Part shown: positions 1 through 9,400 of the stretch, in pieces | How the letters are laid out: each line of letters opens with the position of its first letter | Numbering within the stretch: position 1 is the first letter of the stretch | Assembly (NCBI GenBank): GCA_902801365.1 | Contig: CADCHY010000013.1 | Location: 1 to 32,810, forward strand | DNA: 32,810 nt | Source of the DNA: an uncultured Succiniclasticum sp. | GTDB lineage: Bacteria > Bacillota > Negativicutes > Acidaminococcales > Acidaminococcaceae | Direction: 5' to 3' | Translations under genes and position numbers: made by a program | Notes under the pieces: model-generated | Told to the model about the DNA's origin: nothing | Databases searched by the model: none | The model's input: the letters and a program-made list of their open reading frames with translations, nothing else

Positions 1-833
1 AGACGGTCAACCTCTTTGTTCAGCCCTTTCAGCACTTCTTCCGGTAAGGGCAGCGCCTTTATTTTTTCCCGGTACTCTTCCGCTTCCGCGTGAACATCTT
101 CCGCGTCGCCCAGTTCCTGGCTGATGACCTTGATCTGTTCCCGCAGGTAATACTCTTTCTGGTTTTGTTCAATATTCTGATGCACCTTCTGGGCAATGTC
201 TTTTTCCAGTTCGGAAATCGTCATTTCCTTATGCAGGATCTCGTACATCTTTTCCAGCCTGGATTTCACAGACACCGTTTCCAGAAGCAGCTGTTTTGTT
301 TTCAGATTCACATCCAAATAACCGGCAATGGTATCCGCCACAACGCCTGCATCCGGGTTGTCCTTGAAGGAAAGCAGTACCTCCGGACTGATTTTTTTGC
401 CCAGCAGCACCCATTTTTCAAACTCGGCTATCACCATGCGCCGCAGGGTTTCCAGTTCCAGCCCTTCTTCCCGCAGGGGCCGTGCCGACAGTTCCGTAAA
501 GGAAGCAGCCCAGCCGCCTTCCGCGTCTTCCGACACCCGGTCAGCCGACGCGCGGAACAGACCTTCTACCAGGATCCGCACAGCGCCCCCCGGAAGTTTC
601 AGCATCTGTCTGATTTCGGCCACAACGCCTACCCGGTACAGATTTGCCAGTTCCGGTTCTTCTTTATCTGATTTTATCTGGGAAACGATCAATATTTTTT
701 TGCCGTGCCGCATTGCCGCATTTACGGCATTTAACGACCTTGCCCTGGCAATGTCAAGATTCATCACCATGCCGGGAAAGATGACCATGCCGCGCAAGGG
801 CAGCAGGGGCAAAATTCGGGAAAAGGTATCCAA
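1..833 (-). CDS. lon: ATP-dependent protease Lon, N-terminal part (3' end beyond window)
   Basis: Lon is a cytoplasmic AAA+ serine protease that degrades misfolded and regulatory proteins. The minus strand reads open from the left edge to a TTG start at 833-831. A GGAGG at 845-841 lies 7 bases upstream of it, just past the clpX stop. The 277 visible codons begin DTFSRILPLLPLRGMVIFPG, the usual start of the LON substrate-recognition domain. They continue through HGKKILIVSQ and end in the helical linker with QKEYYLREQIKVISQELGD, a family hallmark. The AAA+ and Ser-Lys protease domains lie outside the window. It is the last gene of tig-clpP-clpX-lon and overlaps none of them, with 13 bases between the clpX stop and its start. 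Identity is very sure; the TTG start rests on the ribosome-binding site and the lack of an upstream ATG. Confidence 0.95.
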   Translation of the reverse strand, partial: MDTFSRILPLLPLRGMVIFPGMVMNLDIARARSLNAVNAAMRHGKKILIVSQIKSDKEEPELANLYRVGVVAEIRQMLKLPGGAVRILVEGLFRASADRVSEDAEGGWAASFTELSARPLREEGLELETLRRMVIAEFEKWVLLGKKISPEVLLSFKDNPDAGVVADTIAGYLDVNLKTKQLLLETVSVKSRLEKMYEILHKEMTISELEKDIAQKVHQNIEQNQKEYYLREQIKVISQELGDAEDVHAEAEEYREKIKALPLPEEVLKGLNKEVDR

Positions 834-846
834 CTCAAATCCTCCG

Positions 847-2103
847 TCAGGCAACAATCAGCTGTGGTTCCACATGCCGCCGTACCGTATCTTCGGTTAC
901 GACGCATTTCACCACATCGGTACGGGAAGGAACTTCGTACATTACGTCCCGCATGATCCCCTCGATAATGGCGCGCAGACCGCGGGCGCCGGTCTCCCTG
1001 CGCAATGCTTCTTCCGCGATGGCCACCAGGGCGCCGTCTTCAAACACAAGCTCCACGTTATCCATGCTCAGGAAATGCTGGTACTGTTTGATTAAAGCAT
1101 TCTTTGGTTCCTTCAGAATCCGCACCAGCGCTTCCTTGTCCAACGCGTCCAGGGAAACCATCACCGGCAGACGTCCCGCGAACTCGGGAATCAGGCCGAA
1201 CTTCATCAGGTCTTCCGGCATCGTCTGCTTAAACAGGGAATCTTCAGCCTTCAGTTCCGTTTTCTTTTTGATGTCCGCGCCAAAGCCCATGGCTTTGGTG
1301 TCGATACGCTCTTTGATAATGCTCTCCAGACCCGCAAACGCGCCGCCGCAGATAAACAGGATATTGGTGGTATCGATCTGGATGAACTCCTGGTGGGGGT
1401 GCTTGCGCCCGCCCTGGGGCGGAACATTGGCTGTCGTGCCTTCCAGGATTTTCAGCAGAGCCTGCTGCACGCCTTCACCGGAAACGTCCCGGGTAATGGA
1501 AACGTTTTCCGACTTTCTGGCGATCTTATCAATTTCATCGATATAAATAATGCCTCTCTGGGCTTTTTCAATATCGTAATCCGCGTTCTGGATCAGGCGA
1601 AGCAGGATGTTTTCCACGTCTTCGCCCACATAGCCCGCTTCGGTCAGCGTGGTGGCATCCGCAATGGCAAAGGGAACCTGCAGGATCTTTGCCAGCGTCT
1701 GGGCCAGCAGCGTTTTTCCGCTGCCGGTGGGTCCCAGCATCAGGATATTGGATTTCTGCAGTTCCACGTCTTTATCTTCCGGCCGCGTGCTTCCGTAATT
1801 GATGCGTTTGTAGTGATTATACACCGCAACAGCCAGCGTCTTTTTCGGCTCTTCCTGCCCGATTACGTACTCATCCAGAACCGCCTTGATCTCTTTCGGG
1901 GTCGGAAGGTTCTCCAGGGCTTTCGGCGCCGTAATGTTATTATCCCGTTCATACTCTTCCTTCAGCACTTCCGAGCATAATTCGATGCATTCATCGCAAA
2001 TATACCCGTTGCGCCCGGCCAGCATCCGCTTCACCTGGTCGCCCCGTTTTCCGCAGAAGGAACAAATCACGTCACTGTTTTTATTATTATCGGAAAAACT
2101 CAT
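847..2103 (-). CDS. clpX: ATP-dependent Clp protease ATP-binding subunit ClpX
   Basis: ClpX is a AAA+ unfoldase that feeds tagged proteins into ClpP in the cytoplasm. At 418 residues it is the normal length. The N-terminal zinc-binding domain has Cys14, Cys17, Cys36 and Cys39. The AAA+ module shows Walker A GPTGSGKT (124-131), the pore loop GYVG (157-160), Walker B IIYIDE (185-190) and sensor-2 GARGLR near the C-terminus. The ClpP-docking IGF loop is present as MGF (272-274). The ATG at 2103 was chosen because AAGGAG sits 7 bases upstream and the protein begins [14 protein letters not shown] or ATG further upstream would only add non-conserved residues. It lies between clpP and lon. Confidence 0.97.
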   Translation of the reverse strand: MSFSDNNKNSDVICSFCGKRGDQVKRMLAGRNGYICDECIELCSEVLKEEYERDNNITAPKALENLPTPKEIKAVLDEYVIGQEEPKKTLAVAVYNHYKRINYGSTRPEDKDVELQKSNILMLGPTGSGKTLLAQTLAKILQVPFAIADATTLTEAGYVGEDVENILLRLIQNADYDIEKAQRGIIYIDEIDKIARKSENVSITRDVSGEGVQQALLKILEGTTANVPPQGGRKHPHQEFIQIDTTNILFICGGAFAGLESIIKERIDTKAMGFGADIKKKTELKAEDSLFKQTMPEDLMKFGLIPEFAGRLPVMVSLDALDKEALVRILKEPKNALIKQYQHFLSMDNVELVFEDGALVAIAEEALRRETGARGLRAIIEGIMRDVMYEVPSRTDVVKCVVTEDTVRRHVEPQLIVA

Positions 2104-2206
2104 CTGTAACTCCTTACTGTTTGATAAATTTCGGTTTGGGCTTACCTGTTCGCCCAGACCCGGCCCTGCCCGCAGTTTTTCTTTCAGCTGCGGACTGTGC
2201 AACCGG

Positions 2207-2797
2207 TTATGCTTCCGGCATACGGTCCACGACCTGGTCGATGATGCCGTAAGCCAAAGCTTCTTTTGCTGTCAGGAAATTATCCCGATCCGTATCCGCG
2301 GCAACAGCTTCTTTGGTCTTGCCTGTATGCTTCACGATTACATCGTACATTTCTTCCCGGATCCGCAGGATATTTTTCGCGTGGATGGCAATATCGGAAG
2401 CCTGTCCTTCGTATCCGCCCAAGGGCTGATGAATCATAACCTCCGAATGCGGCAGGGCATAACGTTTTCCTTTTTTGCCCGCCATCAGCAGGATGGAAGC
2501 CATGCTGGCGGCCAGCCCTACGCAGATGGTAGACACATCGGGTTTGATGTACTGCATGGTGTCGTAAATCGCCATGCCGGCGGTCACACTGCCCCCCGGA
2601 CTGTTGATATACAAATGGATATCCTTGTCCGGATTTTCCGATTCCAGGAACAGCAGCTGCGCGATAACGACATTCGCTACTTCATCCGTAACGGGGCCCG
2701 TCAGAAAAACGATCCGGTCTTTCAACAGGCGGGAATAAATATCATAGGAGCGTTCGCCCCGGTTATTCTGCTCAACCACAATAGGAACATAATTCAT
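2207..2797 (-). CDS. clpP: ATP-dependent Clp protease proteolytic subunit ClpP
   Basis: ClpP forms a tetradecameric serine-protease chamber that works with ClpX (next gene) and other Clp ATPases. The 196-residue protein carries the full triad: Ser98 in GLAASMAS, His123 in MIHQP and Asp172 in DTDRDNF, at the same numbers as in Bacillus ClpP. The ATG at 2797 is preferred because AAGGAG is 8 bases upstream. An in-frame GTG at 2806 would overlap the Shine-Dalgarno. No clear promoter lies between tig and clpP, so transcription probably reads through a terminator-like hairpin from tig. The oxyanion glycine segment NSPGGSV is intact. Confidence 0.97.
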   Translation of the reverse strand: MNYVPIVVEQNNRGERSYDIYSRLLKDRIVFLTGPVTDEVANVVIAQLLFLESENPDKDIHLYINSPGGSVTAGMAIYDTMQYIKPDVSTICVGLAASMASILLMAGKKGKRYALPHSEVMIHQPLGGYEGQASDIAIHAKNILRIREEMYDVIVKHTGKTKEAVAADTDRDNFLTAKEALAYGIIDQVVDRMPEA

Positions 2798-2842
2798 ATC
2801 GTTCACTCCTTCCAGGTTTGCTTTAAACGTGTGTTACTTTCA

Positions 2843-2878
2843 GGATAAAAGGGCTGTCTGTACATGCGCACAGACAGC
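2843..2878 (-). terminator. Hairpin between tig and clpP (probable attenuator/terminator)
   Basis: On the minus strand a perfect 9-bp stem GCTGTCTGT/ACAGACAGC (2878-2870 and 2861-2853) with an 8-base loop is followed closely by TTTTAT. It lies just after the trigger-factor stop and before clpP. No sigma-A promoter is evident in the 40 bases left before clpP, so partial read-through is likely. Confidence 0.75.
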
Positions 2879-2902
2879 TCCTCATGTTTTACCGCTTATT
2901 TA

Positions 2903-4201
2903 TTATTTTGCGTTGTCCAGAATTACATGGGCAGCCTTGTGACGCAGGATGTTGGCCAGAAGCAGTCCCATGTTGTTGTTCTTGCGGATGATGGTCTTCA
3001 CGTCTTCCACACGGGCGCCGTTCTGGTCCGCGATGGACTGGAGCTGGGCATCTACATCGGCCATGTCCACCTGGATGTTTTCTGCTTTGGCGATGGCATC
3101 CAGCACCAGGTCAGTGCGGACATTCTTTTCCGCGCCTTCCCGCTGGGCTTCACGCAGTTTCGCCATATCCATGCCGGTGTACTGCATGTACTGTTCCAGC
3201 GTCATCTTACGGCTTTCCAGGTTCAGTTTGATCTCTTCCACCATCTGGGTGATGCGGTCTTCGATCATAACGGCCGGAATTTCCATCTTGGCATTATTTA
3301 CGGCGGTATCAATCAGAGCGTTTTCATATTCTGTTTTGGCTTCCCGCTCCGCAGCTTCCTGCATGCGTTTCTTATAATCTTCTTTTGCTTCCGCAACGGT
3401 TTTGTAGCGGGTGTACTTGGCGATGTATTCATCGTTCAGTTCCGGCAGTTCCTTATGCTTTACAGCCTGGATATGCACTTTGAAAATGGCCTGTTTGCCG
3501 GCCAGTTCGGGAACGAAATAGCTTTCCGGGAAGGTTACGTCCACATCGGTGTCGTCGTCTTTCTTCAGACCGATCAGCTGGTCTTCAAAGCCGGGGATGA
3601 AGGAGCCGGAGCCGACTTCCAGCGGATAGCCCTTACCTTCGCCGCCGCTGAAGGCTTCGCCGTCCACCGTGCCGGCAAAGTCGATAATGGCGAAGTCGCC
3701 TTTTTCGATGACGGTCTCGTCATCGGTATCTACCATCTTCGCGCCGCGGTTGCGCAGGTCTTCCAGCGCTTTGTCAACGTCTTCGTCGGAAACGCTGGCT
3801 TCTTTTTTCTCCACATGGATGCCTTTGTATTCACCCAGTTCCGGTTCCGGTTTCAGCACAACCTTGACTTCCGTTTCAAAGTCCTTGCCTTCTTCAAAGC
3901 TTTCAAACGCTTTCTTCTCATCCAGCACTTCCGGATCGGAAACCGGCATCAGCTTTTCTGCTTCAATTGCTTCCTGGTAAGCCCGGTTCACACAGATATT
4001 GAATGCTTCTTCCTTTACGGCACCCTTGCCGTAATGCATTTCGATAATATTACGAGGCGCTTTGCCCGGACGGAAACCGGGGATCCTTACCTGGTTCGCA
4101 ATCCTTGCCACAGCCTGTTTAAAGCTTTTGTCAACTTCAGCAGCAGAAACAGAAATTTTTAATGTCGCATCGTTTCCTTCTCTGGTAACACTTACATTCA
4201 T
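2903..4201 (-). CDS. tig: Trigger factor, ribosome-associated chaperone / prolyl isomerase
   Basis: Trigger factor binds the ribosome exit tunnel and shields nascent chains; it also has a peptidyl-prolyl isomerase domain. The 432-residue length matches the family. The ribosome-binding signature GFRPGKAP is at residues 42-49. An FKBP-type domain spans roughly 155-245 (with GSGSFIPGFEDQLIG), followed by the long helical C-terminal arms. Start: ATG at 4201 with GGGAGGA about 9 bases upstream. It is the first gene of the tig-clpP-clpX-lon cluster. A good promoter (TTGTCA, 17 bases, TATTAT) lies at 4295-4323, giving a leader of about 85 bases. Confidence 0.97.
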   Translation of the reverse strand: MNVSVTREGNDATLKISVSAAEVDKSFKQAVARIANQVRIPGFRPGKAPRNIIEMHYGKGAVKEEAFNICVNRAYQEAIEAEKLMPVSDPEVLDEKKAFESFEEGKDFETEVKVVLKPEPELGEYKGIHVEKKEASVSDEDVDKALEDLRNRGAKMVDTDDETVIEKGDFAIIDFAGTVDGEAFSGGEGKGYPLEVGSGSFIPGFEDQLIGLKKDDDTDVDVTFPESYFVPELAGKQAIFKVHIQAVKHKELPELNDEYIAKYTRYKTVAEAKEDYKKRMQEAAEREAKTEYENALIDTAVNNAKMEIPAVMIEDRITQMVEEIKLNLESRKMTLEQYMQYTGMDMAKLREAQREGAEKNVRTDLVLDAIAKAENIQVDMADVDAQLQSIADQNGARVEDVKTIIRKNNNMGLLLANILRHKAAHVILDNAK

Positions 4202-4294
4202 TTGAAAAAATCCTCCCTTAATATATGTTACTATTTGTAATCACCCTGTAAATTTTGGGGTACAAAAACCACCCCATTTTCACAATGCTACAAT

Positions 4295-4323
4295 ATAATA
4301 TCACAACGTACTCTATTTGACAA
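4295..4323 (-). promoter_or_regulatory. Sigma-A-type promoter for tig operon
   Basis: Minus strand: -35 TTGTCA (4323-4318), 17-base spacer, -10 TATTAT (4300-4295). Transcription would start near 4288 and give an 85-90 base leader. The leader contains a small GGGGT/ACCCC hairpin (about 4257-4276). Confidence 0.7.
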
Positions 4324-4436
4324 GCAAACACAACGAAAAAGCCCCTTGCAAAAGAAAAATTTCTGTGAAACCTGCAAAGAGGCCGGAGGTCCATCTGTAA
4401 CAAGACAGTCTCTTTCAGAAAAGGCTTTCCCGGCAA

Positions 4437-4465
4437 TAAAAAAATCCCGGTCATCAGACCGGGAT
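4437..4465 (-). terminator. Rho-independent terminator of tRNA-Gly
   Basis: Minus strand: 9-bp stem ATCCCGGTC/GACCGGGAT with a TGAT tetraloop, followed by a run of seven T (4443-4437). It sits 10 bases after the tRNA 3' end. Confidence 0.85.
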
Positions 4466-4474
4466 GGATTTGCA

Positions 4475-4550
4475 TGGAGCGGAAAACGAGACTCGAACTC
4501 GCGACCCCAACCTTGGCAAGGTTGTGCTCTACCAACTGAGCTATTTCCGC
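4475..4550 (-). tRNA. tRNA-Gly (anticodon GCC)
   Basis: 76 bases including an encoded CCA. The acceptor stem GCGGAAA/TTTCCGC pairs fully and the discriminator is U, as expected for glycine. D-loop AGTTGGTAGA and T-loop TTCGAGT are standard. The anticodon loop TTGCCAA is closed by CAACC/GGTTG and gives anticodon GCC. It has its own promoter and terminator. Confidence 0.97.
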
Positions 4551-4569
4551 ATCGGTAACAACATGGATG

Positions 4570-4598
4570 ATTATAAAGTATCATTTCGGTTTTGTCAA
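4570..4598 (-). promoter_or_regulatory. Consensus promoter of tRNA-Gly
   Basis: Minus strand: perfect TTGACA (4598-4593), 17-base spacer, perfect TATAAT (4575-4570). It ends about 19 bases before the mature tRNA 5' end. Confidence 0.85.
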
Positions 4599-4618
4599 CA
4601 ACTTTTTTGCAAAAACTA

Positions 4619-4632
4619 TGGGATTTTTCCCA
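4619..4632 (-). terminator. Weak terminator candidate after the Na/Pi cotransporter gene
   Basis: Minus strand hairpin TGGGA-AAAA-TCCCA followed after three bases by TTTTTG. The stem is only 5 bp. It lies between the transporter stop (4683) and the tRNA-Gly promoter. Confidence 0.35.
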
Positions 4633-4682
4633 AACGCCTTGCTTCTGCAGACACAACGGGTCCATGCGGGCACACGCGCCTG

Positions 4683-6290
4683 TCAGAAAATTCCCAGCAC
4701 CATCTGGCTGATATTTTTCGCGTGGTCGCTGGTCCTCTTCATGTTAATTAAAATTTCCAGGAAGACCAGGCCGGAATCCGGATGGCAGGTGCCTTCGTTC
4801 AGACGCCGGATGTGGTTCTTGCGCATTTCCTTTTGCGCCGCTTTCACCTGGCGGCAAACACCCCAGGCTTCTTCGGCCAGCTTCGGGTCGTTTTTCGCAA
4901 AGCTTTCCATGCTGACTTCCAGCGAATGTTCCATCAGCTTGCCGATTTCCGCAATTTCCTGCTGCGCTTCCGCAGAGATTACGATTTTTTCCTCAAAAAT
5001 TTTGCGGCTGCGCTTCACCAGGGTCTGGGCATGGTCGCCGATCCGTTCCAGATCGATGCAGGCATGCATCAGGGCCATGTGCTTGGCAGACAGGGAACTG
5101 CCCAGTCCTTTTTCGGAAATATGGGTCAGGTACTTCGTAATCTCTTCATTCAGCTTATCCACGATCGGTTCATGTTCCAGCACGTACTGCACCTTGGCAG
5201 GATCGTATTTCACAAGGGATTCCACCGCCGCGTGCATGTTTTTCCGGGCCACTTCCCCCATGCGGATCACTTCTTTTTCCGCCAACACGATAGCGATGGA
5301 CGGGGTCGCCAGCATCGCGTCATTCAGGTACAGCGGTTTTACGGAAATCTTATCGCCCTTATCCGGCAGCAGTTTTTCAATGAGATGGGTAAAGGGAGTG
5401 ATCAGCGGCAGGAAGATCATGGTGTTCAGCACGTTAAAGGCGCTGTGGGAGTTGGCGATCTGCCGGGCAATATCCCCTGCGGGGGAAATCGCCATCACGA
5501 CTTTGACAAACAAAGGCAGAAACGCAAGGAAAATCACGCAGCCGAAGGAGTTGAACAGCACATGGGACAGCGCCACCTGCTTGGCCGAAGTGTTGCTCCG
5601 GGAAGCCGCCACGATGGCCGTCAGGCAGGTGCCGATATTATCGCCCAGCAACACCGGGATAGCCCCTTCCAGCGGAAGCAGGCCCTGACCGGCCATGGCC
5701 ATCAGAATGCCGACCGTAGCCGCGCTGGACTGGACCATAATGGTAAAGATGATACCCACGATAACCCCCAGCGCCGGGTTATCGGCAAAACGGGAAACAA
5801 ACTCTACAAACACCGGACTGCTGCGCAGGGGGGACGCCGCGGCGCTGAGCACCTTCATACCCAGCATCAGAAGACCGAAGCCCAGCAGGATCTGGCCGAT
5901 GAACTGGCCCTTCTTGCGTTTGGCAAGGACACGGGTCATGGCCCCGACAAAGATCATAACCGTAAAATAATCGGTCAGCTTGAACGCAATCAGCTGGGCC
6001 GTAAAGGTCGTCCCGATATTGGCCCCCATGACCACGCTGAACGCCTGCTTTAACGTCATCACACCGGCGTTGACCAGGCCTACCGACATCACGGTGGTTG
6101 CCGCGGAAGACTGCAGGGTCGCCGCTACCAGCGCGCCCAGAAGCACGCCCATCACCGGCACGCCCGTCAGGGACTGCAGCACCTTCTGCAGCCGGGCGCC
6201 GGCAGCCTGCTGCAGACCGCCGCCCAACAGTTCCATACCGTATAGGAAAAGTCCTACGCCGCCTAAAAAAGCAAAAAGATGTACTATCAT
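4683..6290 (-). CDS. Na/Pi cotransporter family protein with PhoU-like C-terminal domain
   Basis: This is a 535-residue inner-membrane protein of the Na+/phosphate cotransporter (NptA/YjbB-like) family, likely moving phosphate with sodium. Two inverted family repeats are visible: QSSAAT at 60-65 with GANIGTT at 89-95, then QSSAAT at 187-192 with GDNIGTC at 216-222. Hydrophobic segments fill about residues 1-320. From about 340 a soluble helical region (ERIGDHAQTL; MKRTSDHAKNI) resembles PhoU, as in long bacterial members. Start ATG at 6290; only a weak GAAGA Shine-Dalgarno is seen upstream. It stands alone between tRNA-Gly and the oxidoreductase gene. Transport direction (uptake or export) cannot be told from sequence. 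Confidence 0.9.
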   Translation of the reverse strand: MIVHLFAFLGGVGLFLYGMELLGGGLQQAAGARLQKVLQSLTGVPVMGVLLGALVAATLQSSAATTVMSVGLVNAGVMTLKQAFSVVMGANIGTTFTAQLIAFKLTDYFTVMIFVGAMTRVLAKRKKGQFIGQILLGFGLLMLGMKVLSAAASPLRSSPVFVEFVSRFADNPALGVIVGIIFTIMVQSSAATVGILMAMAGQGLLPLEGAIPVLLGDNIGTCLTAIVAASRSNTSAKQVALSHVLFNSFGCVIFLAFLPLFVKVVMAISPAGDIARQIANSHSAFNVLNTMIFLPLITPFTHLIEKLLPDKGDKISVKPLYLNDAMLATPSIAIVLAEKEVIRMGEVARKNMHAAVESLVKYDPAKVQYVLEHEPIVDKLNEEITKYLTHISEKGLGSSLSAKHMALMHACIDLERIGDHAQTLVKRSRKIFEEKIVISAEAQQEIAEIGKLMEHSLEVSMESFAKNDPKLAEEAWGVCRQVKAAQKEMRKNHIRRLNEGTCHPDSGLVFLEILINMKRTSDHAKNISQMVLGIF

Positions 6291-6394
6291 AAATGTATCA
6301 CTGTCTTCTTCTCTTATCGTTTGACTCAGCTATCGTTCTCTAAAAAATATATGGCAAACCTTCTTTATGAAAAAACCTGCTTCATGAAAAGCAG

Positions 6395-6427
6395 CCAAAA
6401 AATCAGCCGGAGGTTCTCCGGCTGATT
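6395..6427 (-). terminator. Terminator of the pyruvate:ferredoxin oxidoreductase gene
   Basis: 12-bp stem AATCAGCCGGAG/CTCCGGCTGATT (6401-6412 and 6416-6427) with a 3-base loop. On the minus strand it is followed by TTTTTT. The sequence is nearly symmetric and would also work on the plus strand, but no plus-strand gene precedes it. Confidence 0.85.
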
Positions 6428-6497
6428 TTAATGTACGGAAACAACGGAAACGCTTTCTGTTTCTCCGCCTCGTCAGCCAGTGTTTCCTGATTTAACT

Positions 6498-9400
6498 TTA
6501 TTCTTTTCCTGCCATTTTCTTATAGTTCGCAATCCGTTCCATGGCATCCGCTTCAGTCTTCTTATACAGTTCTTCAGCCAGCTGCGGACGGACTTTCTGC
6601 AGGGATGCGAAACGCACTTCGCCCAGCAGGTAATCCCGGAAGCTTTCCGTAGGTTCTTTGGAATCCAGGATGAACGGATTCTTGCCCTGTGCCTTCAGGT
6701 CAGGATTGTAACGGTAGGTCGCCCAATAACCGCAGGCAACGGCGCGTTTTTCTTCCAGCTGGCTGCAGCCCATGCCGGCTTTCAGACCGTGGTTGATGCA
6801 CGGGCAGTACGCAATGATCAGGGACGGGCCGTCGTAAGCTTCCGCTTCCGTCAGCGCCTTCACCAGCTGATTCTTGTCCGCGCCCATGGAAACCTGCGCC
6901 ACATACACGTAGCCATAGCTGATGGCCATCATGCCCAGGTCTTTCTTCTTGGTGCGTTTGCCGCTGGCAGCAAACTGCGCAATGGCAGCGGTCGGGGTCG
7001 CCTTGGAGGACTGGCCGCCGGTGTTGGAGTACACTTCCGTATCCAGAACCAGAACATTAACATTCTTGCCGCTGGCCAGCACGTGATCCAGTCCGCCGTA
7101 GCCGATGTCATAAGACCAGCCGTCGCCGCCGAAAATCCAGTGGCTGCGTTTGATAAAGAACTGTTTCAGGTCAAGGATTTCCTGCAGCGCTGCGTCCGCG
7201 CCTGCTTCTTTCGCCAGCAGTTCCGCCAGCTTGTCCGCCCGTTCCCGGGTGCCTTCGCTGACATTCTTGTTTTCTTTCCAGTCTTTCATGGCAGCCTGCA
7301 GATCCGCAGAGCCTTTGCCTGCTGCCAGAGCCGCATCGATCAGTTCTTCCACGCGGTCCCGGGACTGTTCCACGCCCAGGAACATACCTAAACCGTATTC
7401 CGCGTTATCTTCAAACAGGGAGTTAGCCCAGGCCGGACCGTGGCCTTTCTTGTTCACGGTATAAGGCATGGACGGGGAAGAAGCGCCCCAGATGGAGGAA
7501 CAGCCCGTTGCGTTGGCCACCATCATGCGGTCGCCGAACAGCTGGGTCACCAGTTTTACATACGGCGTTTCGCCGCAACCGGAGCAGGCGCCCGAGAACT
7601 GCAGCAGCGGCTGTTCGAACTGGGAACCTTTTACCGTATTCTTCTTCATGGGATTCGGTTTTTCCGTCACTTCATTCACCGCATAATCCCAGGCAGGCGC
7701 TTTGTCAATCTGGGTATCCAGCGGTTTCATGAACAGCGCCTTGCCGGGCGCCGGGCAGATCTGGGCGCAGTTGCCGCAGCCCTGGCAGTCGTACGGGGAA
7801 ATCACCATAGCAAACTTGCTGCCGTCTTTTACGCCCATGGCCGGTTTGGAAGGATAGCCGATCTTTTCCGCTTCCGCGTCGTTCAGCAGCACCGGACGGA
7901 TGGCAGCGTGCGGGCAGACAAAGGCGCACTGGTTGCACTGGATGCATTTTGCCACATCCCATTCCGGCACATTGATGGCAATGCCGCGTTTTTCGTAAGC
8001 GGAAGTGCCAACCGGGAAGGTGCCGTCGGCGTGACGGGCCATGATGCTGACAGGCAGCTTGTCGCCTTCCTGCCGGTTAACCGGAACCAGAATATCGTCG
8101 ATGAACGCATTGCCGGTCTTTTTGGTTTCCACTTTGTCTTTGGCATCCGCCCAGGCAGCGGGAACATCAATTTTTACAATGGCTTCGATGCCTTTGTCGA
8201 TGGCCGCATTGTTCATGTCAACCACGTTCTGGCCTTTCATGCCATAAGATGCTTCCACGGCGTCTTTCAGGTATTTCACCGCGTCGGCCAGCGGAATGAT
8301 ATCCGCCAGTTTGAAGAACGCGGACTGCATGATCATGTTGATGCGGCCGCCCAGACCGATGGACTGGGCAATCTTCACGGCGTCAATGATATAGAAATTA
8401 ACCTTATTCTTCGCGATGTACTGTTTTACAGCAGCCGGCAGTTTCTCATCCAGTTCTTCCGGCGACCAGCTGCAGTTCAGCAGGAAATTGCCGCCCTCTT
8501 TCAGGCCGGACATAATATCATATTTGTAAACATAAGACTGATTGTGAACCGCCACATAGTCGGCGTCTTTAATCAGGTATGGTTCCATGATGGGCTCTTT
8601 GCCGAAACGCAGATGGGATACGGTAATGCCGCCGGATTTCTTGGAATCGTAAGCGAAATAACCCTGCGCATACATGTCGGTGTGGTCGCCGATGATCTTG
8701 ATGGCGCTCTTGTTGGCGCCAACGGTACCGTCGGAACCCAGGCCCCAAAACTTGCAGCCCTTGGTTCCCTTCGGGGTGGCGTTCAGAATCTTGCTGCTGG
8801 TCAGGGAGGTGTTGTTCACGTCGTCGTTAATGCCAACGGTAAAGCCGTTCTTCGGCGCAGCCTGGCGCAGGTTTTCAATGACCGCATACATTTCGGTGGG
8901 CGTGAATTCTTTGGAACCCAGACCGAAACGGCCGCCTACGATAACCGGTTTCATGTCGCTCTGATAGAACGCGCTGCAGACATCCTGATACAGCGGTTCG
9001 CCCAGGCTGCCCGGTTCTTTGGTGCGGTCCAGCACCGCAACCTTTTTCACAGTCTTCGGAACCGCAGCCAGGAAATGTTTCACAGAGAACGGACGGTACA
9101 GGTGAACTGCCAGCACGCCGATCTTTGCGCCTTCTGCCGCATTGACCAGTTCCGCGGTCTTGATGGCGGTCTCCTGGCCGGAGCCCATAACCACGATCAG
9201 CTGGTCCGCGTCCTTCGGACCGTAGTAATTGAACAGATGGTATTCACGGCCGGTAATCTTGCTGACTTTGGCCATGTATTCTTCCACGATTTCCGGAACA
9301 GCTTCATAATATTTGTTAACGGCTTCGCGGCTCTGGAAATAGGTATCCGGGTTCTGGGCCGTGCCGCGCATTACCGGGGCATCCGGATTCAGGCCACGCT

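Noticed and set aside
2864..4162. A 432-codon plus-strand open frame opposite trigger factor
   Set aside because: It mirrors the trigger-factor gene and has a low-complexity, Phe/His-rich translation typical of an antisense shadow.
4288..4665. Open frames of about 100-125 codons across the tRNA-Gly region
   Set aside because: They run through the tRNA, its promoter and its terminator, and have no ribosome-binding site or recognisable domain.
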